From positions 1 through 42,702 of the forward strand of contig DASQ01000081.1 in NCBI GenBank assembly GCA_002503885.1: a stretch of 42,702 bases of DNA, in the 5' to 3' direction. Positions 1-7,180 of this stretch are shown piece by piece. Source of the DNA: Methanoculleus marisnigri (lineage in GTDB: Archaea; Halobacteriota; Methanomicrobia; Methanomicrobiales; Methanoculleaceae). Within the stretch, counting starts at the first letter, position 1. Each line of letters begins with the position of its first letter. Made by a program: the position numbers and the translations under genes. A model generated the notes under the pieces. It was given only the letters and a program-made list of their open reading frames with translations, was not told the origin of the DNA and ran no database searches.

Positions 1-205
1 TCCAGCGTTCTTGCCAGTTGTAGCCTGTTTGACCGGAAACCCCGATAGACTCTGCCGCTTTGACGACACTCATGCCCTTATACCGCAACTGAATAAACAC
101 CAGGCGCGGGACCACTTCAGGCAATCCTTGGTGATGCTTGATCCGTTTCTTCAAAGTGGACATGGAAACGTGTCGGACAATCGCGATCTGTTCACGTCCA
201 GTCAT
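1..205 (-). CDS. IS630-type transposase, N-terminal part (runs off left edge)
   Basis: Only the first 68 codons are inside the window; the frame stays open to base 1. It encodes a helix-turn-helix region typical of the DNA-binding N-terminus of IS630-family transposases (QLRYKGMSVVKAAESIGVSG, followed by GYNWQERW). The ATG at 205 gives the longest frame; an internal ATG at 163 is the alternative. The catalytic DDE domain would lie outside the window. The first 68 bases of the gene overlap, on the opposite strand, the 5' end of the neighbouring DDE transposase, so two insertion sequences appear to abut or one has cut into the other. Family assignment is from the HTH pattern only. Confidence 0.7.
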   Translation of the reverse strand, partial: MTGREQIAIVRHVSMSTLKKRIKHHQGLPEVVPRLVFIQLRYKGMSVVKAAESIGVSGQTGYNWQERW

Positions 206-1214
206 GCAGGCATGGGGGGTTCAAGGTTCAAGAGGGTATCGCCAGGAACTATACTATGACCAGGAAACCCCGCGATGGCACTACCCTGTTGTTCTCATGC
301 TCAAACTCCTGGTCATCAAGTGCTTTCACCAACAATCTTACGCCCGCGCCATCTACTCCCTTACTCAGGAAGATTGGCACAATCTCGGCGTATCCCCGGA
401 AGATCGGCTACCCCACCCTGCAACGCTCCAGCACTTTGTGAAATACCGTCTTGGAGTGGATGGTATGCAGCGAGTCATGATGCTGACCGGTAGCGCGCTT
501 ACGCGCAAACTCGACGGTGAGTCGATTGGCATCATCGATTCCACTCCCCTAGAAGCATCGCGGTATAACCAGGATGCCCCGTACAATCCCCACTATCAGA
601 TAAAGATGGATAAAGCACATATCATGCATCTGGGTCGTTATCCACTGGCGATGGTGTATTCGGGAGGAACAGATGCCGATATCACGCACCTCTCCCGACT
701 CATCGCAACCGTTGCACCAATGCAACCAAACGTGGTAGGTGTACAACTTGACAGCGCATACGATTCCTATGAGGCACATGCACAGATCTGGTATTACCTG
801 GATGCATGGCCGTGTATCGCTCTCCGCGAGGGGGCGGTCGTACAGGAGGAGGGTACCGAGAAACGGATCCATCACTGGGTGAATAAACTCTGGAAAGAAG
901 GGGGAGACGTACATGCCCCCCTGGAAGAACAGCTAAGATTCCTCTTCGAGCAGGGAAGAGGAGAGCAGGTTGGGATGTTCTTTCGGAATAAGAACACCCT
1001 CAATCCAGAATTCTCAACGCTCCTACACGGCCGCGGTGATTGCGAGCGCGTGCACAACCACATCAAGACAACTGTCGGGTTCCGCCTCAAAGGAATCCGA
1101 CATGAGAGTCGAGAACTCTACATCCTCCTCAACTTCATCGTATATCAACTTCTCCTCCTGGTCGGGTGTACGGCAGAGATCGAGAACCCAAGTGTGCTGA
1201 GTGCGTTGATCTGA
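138..1214 (+). CDS. DDE transposase (IS4/IS5-superfamily-like)
   Basis: This is a transposase of about 358 residues with an RNase H-type DDE layout: first Asp in IGIIDSTPLEAS, second Asp in VQLDSAYDSYEAH, and the final Glu in a C-terminal RGDCERVHNHIKT block followed by a hydrophobic helix. The longest frame begins at a TTG (138); in-frame ATGs lie at 162 and 204. The first 68 bases overlap the IS630-type gene on the other strand, so the true N-terminus may have been lost or replaced at an insertion junction. I could not find matching terminal inverted repeats. The catalytic part looks intact, but with an uncertain 5' end mobility is doubtful. The exact IS family is not certain. Confidence 0.8.
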   Translation: MIRFFKVDMETCRTIAICSRPVMQAWGVQGSRGYRQELYYDQETPRWHYPVVLMLKLLVIKCFHQQSYARAIYSLTQEDWHNLGVSPEDRLPHPATLQHFVKYRLGVDGMQRVMMLTGSALTRKLDGESIGIIDSTPLEASRYNQDAPYNPHYQIKMDKAHIMHLGRYPLAMVYSGGTDADITHLSRLIATVAPMQPNVVGVQLDSAYDSYEAHAQIWYYLDAWPCIALREGAVVQEEGTEKRIHHWVNKLWKEGGDVHAPLEEQLRFLFEQGRGEQVGMFFRNKNTLNPEFSTLLHGRGDCERVHNHIKTTVGFRLKGIRHESRELYILLNFIVYQLLLLVGCTAEIENPSVLSALI

Positions 1215-1583
1215 GCGAAAATGCTCGAAAGAAAAGACCGGTCTGGCAAAAAGAGCGGAGCAACCGGTTCTTGGGAGAGGTTCCGTTCGGTTAAGTGAAC
1301 GGAGGATATTTTTGGAATGAGAGAGGAAAAAGCAGGAATCAAGGAAAAAACCAAAATGGGTAACTGAATAGACTAACGGGGACAAGTGCGCCGAAAAGCA
1401 TGCCATCAAATGAGGGTACTCTCTGATTTGAAGGGCTCTCCACCGACCACGTGGTTGGACCTCCCCCGGCATTTCTGGCCTCCTTCTGACCGGGTCTGGA
1501 TACTTCCTCTGACCGGCTCTGTTCTGCCCCCGGGATAACCGTCACTTCGGGGATCCTTCAGCGCTGAGCTTTTTTGAGATCGA
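1215..1583. other. Gene-free stretch downstream of the transposase
   Basis: The open frames here on either strand are short, overlapping and lack protein-like composition. The 3' end of the insertion sequence presumably lies here, but no terminal repeat was recognised. It ends at the tRNA-Val-like sequence. Confidence 0.5.
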
Positions 1584-1659
1584 TGGGCCCGTCGAGATTT
1601 GAACTCGAGGTCTCCACCGTGTGAAGGCGAATTCTGCCCTAGTTTCCAATTAAGGGCCC
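1584..1659 (-). tRNA. tRNA-Val(CAC)-like sequence, possibly a decaying copy
   Basis: On the minus strand the 76 bases fold with a near-perfect acceptor (GGGCCCT with CGGGCCC, then discriminator A), a full anticodon arm with loop TTCACAC (anticodon CAC, valine) and a perfect T arm (TCGAG/CTCGA around TTCAAAT). The D arm is poor: the bases expected to pair mostly do not. The 3' 47 bases match the tRNA-Val(CAC) at 5454-5527 at 43 positions, while the 5' part is unrelated. It is therefore either a second, diverged valine tRNA, a pseudogene, or a 3' tRNA repeat left by integration. Confidence 0.5.
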
Positions 1660-1852
1660 AAATATTCCATATCTTCCCCGACACTTCCGGTGGAAAATCC
1701 GCGTCACCTACGCCTGTAGAGCCGTACCATCCGCCTCTTCCGTAGCGATTGGCTTTCGCGATGCCGCTGTGCCGTCTTTCCGAGCATATAGGGCATAATG
1801 GTTAGGTTAATAGAAGCATCGCACCAAGGAATGCACTAAGGGGCGATCCGGT

Positions 1853-3103
1853 ATGCAGGAAGAGGTGGAGGAGACGGCAGGGCCTGATCAGACGCCGGAG
1901 TTCGTCATCCTGCGTGTTGCGCTCTACTCCCTTGCCGTCAATGCCGGGCTGGTCGTCGCAAAACTGGGACTCTCGGTCTATTCGGGGAGCCTTGCCCTCC
2001 GTGCGGACGGCATCCACTCGTTCGTGGACGTGGTCGCCTCGCTTGCGCTGATCGTTGGGGTGTATCTCTCCTCACGCAAACGCCGGGATTTCCCGTACGG
2101 TCTCTACAAGGTCGAGAACGTCGTCTCTGTAGCCATTGCTCTCCTCATCTTCTTCACTGCCTTCGAGATTGCGGCGGAGGCGGTGACGGGCGATGCCGCC
2201 GCCCTGCCCTACAGCGGGTGGCTCCTCCTCGCCGTCGCCGCCTTCATCCCGGTGCCGTATATCCTCGGCACATACGAGGTGAACGTAGGGCAGAAATACA
2301 ACTCTCCCAGCCTTATCGCGGACGGGAGGCAGCACCGGGTGGATGTCCTCTCCTCCTCGATTGTGTTCTTTGCGCTCCTCGGGCAGTTCTTCGGCATACC
2401 CCTGGACCGGATCGCGGCCGTCATTGTCGCCGTCTTCATCGTCCGTGCGGGCTGGGGGATCTTAAAAGACAGCATGCGGACCCTCCTGGACGCCTCGGTT
2501 GATTACAATACGCTCAACGAGATCCGCACAATCATCCAATCGGACCCGATGGTGAGCAGCATCAAGAGTATCACGGGCCGCAACTCCGGGCGCTACATCT
2601 TCGTGGAGGCGATGGTCGAGATGGCGGAGTCGGATTTTGAGAAGGCGCACCGGGAGAGCGAGCGCATCGAGCAGAATATACGGCAGCAGGTGCCGAATGT
2701 CGAGCGGGTCCTCATCCACTACGAACCCGAGAAAAAGACGCACCTGCGGTATGCGGTGCCGTTGCAGGACCGGGAGGGTTCGGTCAGCGTTCACTTCGGC
2801 GAAGCGCCGTATTTCGCGATCCTCGACTTTGACATTGAGAAGAACCGCATCGAACGGCAGGATATCATCGCCAACCCTTTTGTGGATGTGGAGAAGCGGA
2901 AGGGGGGACAGGTGGCGGAGATGCTGCTCGCGCACGAGATCGATGTGGTCTTCGTTCATCACTCGCTCTCGGGAAGAGCGGCCGGCTACGCGCTTGAGGC
3001 GGCGGGGGTCGAGATGAGGGCGACCTCCGCGGCAACGCTTGCGGAAGTGATCGACGATGTGGTCGTGAATCATGGGGAGGAGACCGACGCTTCGCCTGGC
3101 TGA
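1853..3103 (+). CDS. CDF-family cation efflux transporter with C-terminal NifX/NifB-like domain
   Basis: This 416-residue inner-membrane protein should export divalent metal (Zn, Fe, Mn or Co class) by proton antiport. Residues 15-210 hold the transmembrane domain with the paired metal sites D52/H55/D59 (ADGIHSFVD) and D157/H161/D164 (ADGRQHRVD), as known for the CDF family. A cytoplasmic dimerisation domain follows to about residue 300. The last 110 residues (from SVSVHFGEAPYFAILDFD) resemble the dinitrogenase iron-molybdenum cofactor-binding (NifX/NifB) domain, which is not part of a minimal CDF protein. A purine-rich AAGGGG stretch precedes the ATG. The metal is not determinable; the extra domain may sense or bind a metal or cofactor (inference). 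Confidence 0.88.
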   Translation: MQEEVEETAGPDQTPEFVILRVALYSLAVNAGLVVAKLGLSVYSGSLALRADGIHSFVDVVASLALIVGVYLSSRKRRDFPYGLYKVENVVSVAIALLIFFTAFEIAAEAVTGDAAALPYSGWLLLAVAAFIPVPYILGTYEVNVGQKYNSPSLIADGRQHRVDVLSSSIVFFALLGQFFGIPLDRIAAVIVAVFIVRAGWGILKDSMRTLLDASVDYNTLNEIRTIIQSDPMVSSIKSITGRNSGRYIFVEAMVEMAESDFEKAHRESERIEQNIRQQVPNVERVLIHYEPEKKTHLRYAVPLQDREGSVSVHFGEAPYFAILDFDIEKNRIERQDIIANPFVDVEKRKGGQVAEMLLAHEIDVVFVHHSLSGRAAGYALEAAGVEMRATSAATLAEVIDDVVVNHGEETDASPG

Positions 3104-3211
3104 TCCCTCGTCGCATGCCCGGCTGACACGGCGACTGCCGGATATAGTCTCAAGTTCCTTCGCAATAGAGAAATTATTTTAACCGGTATCGAAGATCGCG
3201 TTCGATCGAGC

Positions 3212-3442
3212 ATGAAGGCAAGACAAATAGTTGGAGCACTTCTCGGCGCATTTATAGCATCTCTCGGCCTTTTATGGTTTCTGCAAGGCACAGGAATCCT
3301 TCGGATGCGCCCCAGACTATGTATTGCAAACTGTGAGGAGATTGTCGGCCCATCTCCGTTCTGGGCAGTATCAGGGGTGATCGCTCTCATTATTGGGGCT
3401 ATTGTCGTTTTCGTAAGTGTGAGAGGCGTCAGAACACCCTGA
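3212..3442 (+). CDS. Small two-helix membrane protein, unknown
   Basis: This is a 76-residue protein with two hydrophobic segments (about residues 5-26 and 50-70) joined by a loop with two Cys (RLCIANCEEI). The Cys pair could form a disulfide if the loop is outside the cell. An AT-rich TATA-like box (ATTATTTTAA, about 35 bases before the ATG) is consistent with an independent short-leader transcript. I do not recognise a family. It lies alone between the CDF transporter and the kinase, all on the same strand. Confidence 0.6.
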   Translation: MKARQIVGALLGAFIASLGLLWFLQGTGILRMRPRLCIANCEEIVGPSPFWAVSGVIALIIGAIVVFVSVRGVRTP

Positions 3443-3514
3443 GACCCTGATCGATCGGACTGCCTTGCCGTCCATTCTGCGATATGGGCACGACCCGGGC
3501 GGTTGCATTTTTTG

Positions 3515-3532
3515 CCAAAAAACCTTTATCTC
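3515..3532 (+). promoter_or_regulatory. Archaeal promoter (BRE/TATA) of the kinase gene
   Basis: A purine-rich BRE-like stretch (CCAAAAAACC) runs directly into TTTATC, 48 bases before the ATG at 3578. Transcription would start near 3552, giving a short leader carrying a GGGAG ribosome-binding site. Confidence 0.45.
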
Positions 3533-3577
3533 CGCCGAAATCCCACAAAGGTATCAACAGAGGGTCCCGGGAGCATT

Positions 3578-4078
3578 ATGCATCACCACAAAAACATCAT
3601 CCTCATCGGCATGCCCGGTGCAGGGAAGAGCACCGTGGGCGTCATCCTTGCAAAATCCCTCGGCATCCAGTTCATCGATACGGACATCCTGATACAGGAA
3701 CGGGCCGGGAAGATGCTCCAGGAGATCCTTGACGAGGACGGGCCGGATGCGTTCAAGCGGATCGAGGAAGAGACGATCCTCTCCCTTCATCCCCGCCATG
3801 CCGTGATCGCGACGGGCGGCAGCGTGGTCTGCAGCCCCGATGCGATGGCGCACCTGAAGTCGGCAGGGGTGGTCGTGTACCTCGAGGTCTCGTATGACGA
3901 GATGGCAAAGAGGCTCAAGAACATCACGACCCGGGGGATAGTCCTCCTTCCGGGCCAGAGTCTCCGCGGGATGTACGACGAGCGCGTCCCGCTGTACGAG
4001 AAGTATGCCGATCTCACCGTCGCGTGTTCGGATGAGGATCTCGAGTCTGTGGTCCGGCGTGTGATCGAAGCGTTTTGA
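3578..4078 (+). CDS. Shikimate-kinase-like P-loop kinase (AroK family)
   Basis: This 166-residue protein has the architecture of the bacterial AroK/AroL nucleoside-monophosphate-kinase fold. The Walker A is GMPGAGKST (residues 11-19), followed by IDTD at 33-36, an ATGGS loop and an R-x-P-L-Y motif near the C-terminus. AroK phosphorylates shikimate on the way to chorismate. The lid reads TTRGIVLLPGQSLRG rather than the usual R-P-L-L type, so the substrate may differ; another small acid or alcohol substrate remains possible. Many archaea use an unrelated GHMP-type shikimate kinase, so this may have been acquired. The ATG at 3578 was chosen over an upstream frame start because of the GGGAG site just before it. 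Confidence 0.75.
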   Translation: MHHHKNIILIGMPGAGKSTVGVILAKSLGIQFIDTDILIQERAGKMLQEILDEDGPDAFKRIEEETILSLHPRHAVIATGGSVVCSPDAMAHLKSAGVVVYLEVSYDEMAKRLKNITTRGIVLLPGQSLRGMYDERVPLYEKYADLTVACSDEDLESVVRRVIEAF

Positions 4079-4126
4079 GGGGTCCGGATGGTGTCCGGGT
4101 CCCGGCCATACGGGGACGGGGGAGTC

Positions 4127-4768
4127 TCATTCGCTACGATCCTCTGCGACCAGGAATCGCCCTTCCTCATATTCGGCGAAGCGCACCGTGAGCATTTCCC
4201 CCTCATGCACGCCGAAATCCGACTCGGGTTCATTCAGGAGCGTTCCCCGGAATGACGTGTCGTCAGCCGACTGGTCTTCAAGGCGGACCCACACTCCTTC
4301 AGGGATCGTTTGGTGGTCTTTTGAGTAAAGGATCACCGATACATCGTCAAAATACCCGGGAGCCCTGAACCTGTCGAGATCAACCCTGTTTCTTATCGTG
4401 CGGAGCGATTCCGGTTCATAATAGATGCGCCATCTCTGCTCTTCGAGTAACGAGAGACTGTTTGCTTCTTCATTCGAGAGGAGCGTATACGCCCCGACTT
4501 CATCGGAGTGGAGTATGAGCCCCTCGCCGTGATCCTCGAAGTTCGCGACAATCTCCGGCGGTCCTCCGGGCTCGGTCCGGCACAGCGTATGGATACGAAA
4601 GGTGATGCCCTCCTCGTGGTCCACATAAAAAAAGCCGATGCACCGATCGTGCGTCCGGTGCATCAATCCCTTCACGGAGAGGATACGAGAGATGCCGGGA
4701 CCGATCTCTGCAACCGCCCACCGGTTGACTATCTCCCGGTCCGAATGGCGTGTCATTCCATCGTTCAT
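4127..4768 (-). CDS. Conserved-looking hypothetical protein, possible DUF2314-like C-terminus
   Basis: This 213-residue acidic, soluble protein has no signal peptide or membrane segment. The C-terminal 55 residues (VWVRLEDQ, FRGTLLNEP, VHEGEMLTVRF) have the rhythm of the small beta-barrel DUF2314-type domain, where a 'G-x-L-x-N-x-P' core is followed by a charged G-E/D turn. This domain name is a guess from pattern. The N-terminal 150 residues are not recognised. It is convergent with the kinase gene. No ribosome-binding site precedes the ATG at 4768; a second ATG 12 bases in is an alternative start. Confidence 0.6.
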   Translation of the reverse strand: MNDGMTRHSDREIVNRWAVAEIGPGISRILSVKGLMHRTHDRCIGFFYVDHEEGITFRIHTLCRTEPGGPPEIVANFEDHGEGLILHSDEVGAYTLLSNEEANSLSLLEEQRWRIYYEPESLRTIRNRVDLDRFRAPGYFDDVSVILYSKDHQTIPEGVWVRLEDQSADDTSFRGTLLNEPESDFGVHEGEMLTVRFAEYEEGRFLVAEDRSE

Positions 4769-5209
4769 GGTATGTGGTACAGGGTCTTCATGTGCAATGT
4801 GAAAGCGGTTTCGAAATGTTCATGGAAAGTCTCTGATTAGCTCTCTCTGTCAATAAGAAGTATATGAGTTGAGGAAGGGCCCGATACCGCCCCCGTCCGG
4901 GCATCGAGATCCCTCGTATATCGCCCAGATCTTAAGTGCATCGTTGCCGCCATGCTCCGCGACGGTATCCCTCGCCGTCAGATCGTCGAGGAGACCTCCG
5001 CGCTGTACGGCATCCGGCGGGGTGTGTGGAAGAGGTAGTGGCCGCGGTCCCGGCGTGAAAGTGTCGCGGTCCCCCAAGAGTGCGTAGAGGAAGTTATCTC
5101 AGCCTGTCCCCCCCAATAAGCCCCTTTTCACCTACCCCGTCAACCCTTTTTCAAACAATTGGCACCCCCCCTTTATCTCCCCCTAAGCAGAGTCTCAGAT
5201 ACGCGAATA
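4769..5209. other. Mostly gene-free stretch before the operator-like repeats
   Basis: Apart from the putative remnant at 4868-5038, no convincing gene is present on either strand. An AT-rich piece around 4840-4865 may be the promoter side of the minus-strand hypothetical gene. Around 5140-5180 are a TTTTTCAAACAATT stretch and CCTTTATC, which could be promoter elements of the small gene at 5253. Confidence 0.4.
4868..5038 (+). pseudogene. Possible C-terminal remnant of an RsmI-like methyltransferase
   Basis: A stop-to-stop frame of 56 codons has no good start codon but ends with a protein-like segment (AAMLRDGIPRRQIVEETSAL then YGIRRGVWKR). This resembles the small helical C-terminal domain of RsmI-type 16S rRNA 2'-O-methyltransferases (L-x-x-G-x-P-R-x-x ... 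Y-G-I-x-R-x-x-x-Y/W). The catalytic tetrapyrrole-methylase-fold domain is absent upstream, where stops interrupt the frame. The likeness is weak and from memory of the family pattern; it could be chance. Confidence 0.25.
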
Positions 5210-5239
5210 TGTCCGGATGTGTCCGGACATGTCCGGACA
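5210..5239 (+). promoter_or_regulatory. Three tandem 10-bp operator-like repeats
   Basis: Three head-to-tail copies occur at 5210 (TGTCCGGATG), 5220 (TGTCCGGACA) and 5230 (TGTCCGGACA). The last two are perfect palindromes, and the spacing is exactly 10 bp, one helical turn. They end 13 bases before the ATG of a small ribbon-helix-helix-like gene. This is the arrangement expected for an operator bound cooperatively by RHH dimers side by side, so autorepression is the likely use (inference). Confidence 0.6.
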
Positions 5240-5252
5240 GGAGAAAAGAACC

Positions 5253-5516
5253 ATGGAAACGAGAGAAAAAAAGAATCCGACGATAATCCATCGGATTAGA
5301 AAAAGGGTCCACACTACTGTATCACCGGAGACCTACGAGTATCTAAAGAATACAGCCGTTAACGTGGGCCAATTGGTAGATAGGGCGGTTTCTGAACTCC
5401 GAAAGGTAACGCCTCACGGATTGGTTCTTATTTCGCAAAAGAAGGAAGAATTATGGGCCCGTCGAGATTCGAACTCGAGACCTCCGCCGTGTGAAGGCGA
5501 CGTCATAACCAGCTAG
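5253..5516 (+). CDS. Small ribbon-helix-helix-like protein; frame runs into tRNA-Val
   Basis: The frame codes for 87 residues: a basic N-terminus, then VHTTVSPETYEYLKNTAV and VGQLVDRAVSELR, which has the beta-strand / helix / helix pattern of MetJ/Arc-type repressors. The last about 20 codons lie antisense inside tRNA-Val (from 5454) and read WARRDSNSRP..., a sequence typical of spurious translation through tRNA genes. The native 3' end may therefore have been lost, or the protein simply ends in tRNA complement. An ATG at 5217 in the same frame lies inside the operator repeats; the ATG at 5253, preceded by GGAG, is preferred. Its likely role is a DNA-binding autoregulator. Confidence 0.5.
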   Translation: METREKKNPTIIHRIRKRVHTTVSPETYEYLKNTAVNVGQLVDRAVSELRKVTPHGLVLISQKKEELWARRDSNSRPPPCEGDVITS

Positions 5517-5527
5517 ACCACGAGCCC
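5454..5527 (-). tRNA. tRNA-Val(CAC)
   Basis: The 74-base cloverleaf has a seven-pair acceptor (GGGCTCG/CGGGCCC, one G-U), T8-G9, D arm, anticodon stem TCGCC/GGCGG with loop TTCACAC (anticodon CAC, reads GUG), T arm TCGAG/CTCGA around TTCGAAT, and discriminator A. CCA is not encoded. It lies directly downstream of tRNA-Gly with 2 bases between, so they are probably processed from one transcript. Confidence 0.93.
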
Positions 5528-5529
5528 CA

Positions 5530-5600
5530 TGCATCGACCGGGAATTGAACCCGGGCTATTGGCTTGGAAGGCCAAAGTCATACCACTAGACCATCGATGC
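5530..5600 (-). tRNA. tRNA-Gly(TCC)
   Basis: The 71-base cloverleaf has acceptor GCATCGA/TCGATGC, T8-G9, anticodon stem TTGGC/GCCAA with loop CTTCCAA (anticodon UCC, reads GGA/GGG), T arm CCGGG/CCCGG around TTCAATT, and discriminator A. A TATA-like TTGTATAG lies about 15-25 bases upstream on the minus strand. It is the first gene of a two-tRNA unit with tRNA-Val. Confidence 0.93.
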
Positions 5601-5740
5601 GTACTGGTACGTCTATACAATTCTGGCGTTATGCGATATTAACATATCCCCGGGGGCGTCGGCCCCGTCGCCAGGTCCGGTGCCTCCTTATGCCTGGATT
5701 CTGGCACGGCCGGCGGTGGTCCGGCAATAGAACCTATCTG

Positions 5741-7077
5741 TCAGCCCGCCGCGGAACCGGCGGCGGTCAGGTTGTCCCCTCCCGCCGATACCGTCAGGAC
5801 GAACTCCCCCCGGTCGGCCAGGGGCGAGACGACGATGACCGCCTCCCCGTCCTCGTTGACGACCTTCTCCATCCAGAAGTCCCGGTCGTTTGTGTACGAG
5901 ACTGCGTCGGGGTCCAGTGTGCGTATCTCGTAGTACGCCGCGGACCAGGGAGGGAGCTCTGTCTCCGGGAACGAGTGCACCGATCCGGTGAGGTCGGCCC
6001 GGCCGGTCACCTGTGGATACCGGGTGAGATTGATCCCGGCATACCCGAGCGGCGGCTCCCTCCCCTCGGCATCGAGGTAATTGGCGACTATCCAGCGCTT
6101 GAATACGTCCTCGAACGACTCCGAAAAACCGTGCAGCGCGAGCGTTGCGTCGATCCCCCGCACCCCGGTAAGGTTCTCCGCCACGAGGTCCGCGAGGAAT
6201 GTCCTCGTCTCCGGGTCTCCCAACGGTCCCCGAAGTTCTCCGCAAGGTAGAGGGTCCAGAGGAAGCTCGCCCCGTAGTGGGCCTGGTTGGTCTCGCCCTC
6301 CGAACGGGTCCACTGGCCATCGGTCACCGCGAGGGGGGTGTCGGGGCGGCGGTTGAAGGCCCGGACCTTCGCCCGGTTCTCGGTGTCGAAGCAGAGGAAC
6401 TCCGCATACCCGCTGCACCCCTCCTCGACCCAGGTCCGCTCGTAGGGGTCGTGCGAGTGGTGGACGAGGTGCTGGAACTCGTGAGCGAGTGTCGATCTCA
6501 CTTCGCTCTCCCGTGCATCCGCGTCGAGAAAGAGCATATCCAGGTTGTTTGCGGTGCTGCCGTCAAAATATCCGGCTACAAAGAGGTCCGTAGCATTATC
6601 CCCGGGGCCGTCGCGGATATCGCAGAGCAGAATGAATATCCGGCTCTCCCCATCGACGCCGGTCTCGTTGCCGAACGTCCCGGTAACCGTGGGATATACG
6701 ACGCGGTCGAAGGTCTCCACGAGGCCGCGGATCTCGCTCTCTGCAACCGTCAGGTTCTCCTCAGCAAAGAGATAGCAGTGCTCCCCGGTTGCCTCGCACG
6801 TGGCGTTGATGGTGTAATCTTCCAGGGTTACGAAATCGGTGCAGATAAACGTCTTCGTATCCCCCGGCATGAAGGTATCTGCAGCCTCCTCCCTCCTGCC
6901 GGTATCGTCTGTCGCGTTCCGCGAGGGGTCCCCCCGGTCCTCGTGGACGGCGAGGATAAGGGGGGTTCCGTCAATCCATGCGGGATCGGCACCTTCCAGT
7001 TCGCCTCCGGATACGGTCGCGATAGTGCATGACACCAGGATACAGATCACAACCACGAGGTCCCTGATACCGGTCAT
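5741..7077 (-). pseudogene. Secreted zinc metalloprotease with a frameshift
   Basis: The first frame (7077 to about 6223) begins with a signal peptide (hydrophobic residues 5-20) and contains the zinc site HEFQHLVHH followed by the Glu-bearing TWVEEGCSGYAEF, as in gluzincin-like exported peptidases. At about 6222 the frame changes: after YLAENFGDR the protein-like sequence continues in another frame as GDPETRTFLADLVAENLTGV and runs to the stop at 5741. One missing base in the run at 6222-6223 explains it. Joined, the product would be about 445 residues with a C-terminal domain ending in VSPLADRGEFVLTVSA. It is either a genuine inactivation, losing the C-terminal part but keeping the catalytic domain, or a sequencing error. 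Confidence 0.75.
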
Positions 7078-7180
7078 TGTTCATCCCAACCTTCAATGGT
7101 CTCGCTTGCTCTCCACAGTATCCTCCCGGCAGCCCGGCACCGGGAGAGGTGGCGGGCCTCGAGGCCCGGGCCCACACCCG

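Noticed and set aside
11..259. An 82-codon plus-strand frame at the left edge
   Set aside because: It is antisense to the IS630-type N-terminus and its tail is out of frame with the DDE transposase.
1660..5453. A complete integrative element between the two tRNA-Val copies
   Set aside because: There is no integrase, replication or structural gene, and most genes there look like chromosomal functions; only the repeat itself is reported.
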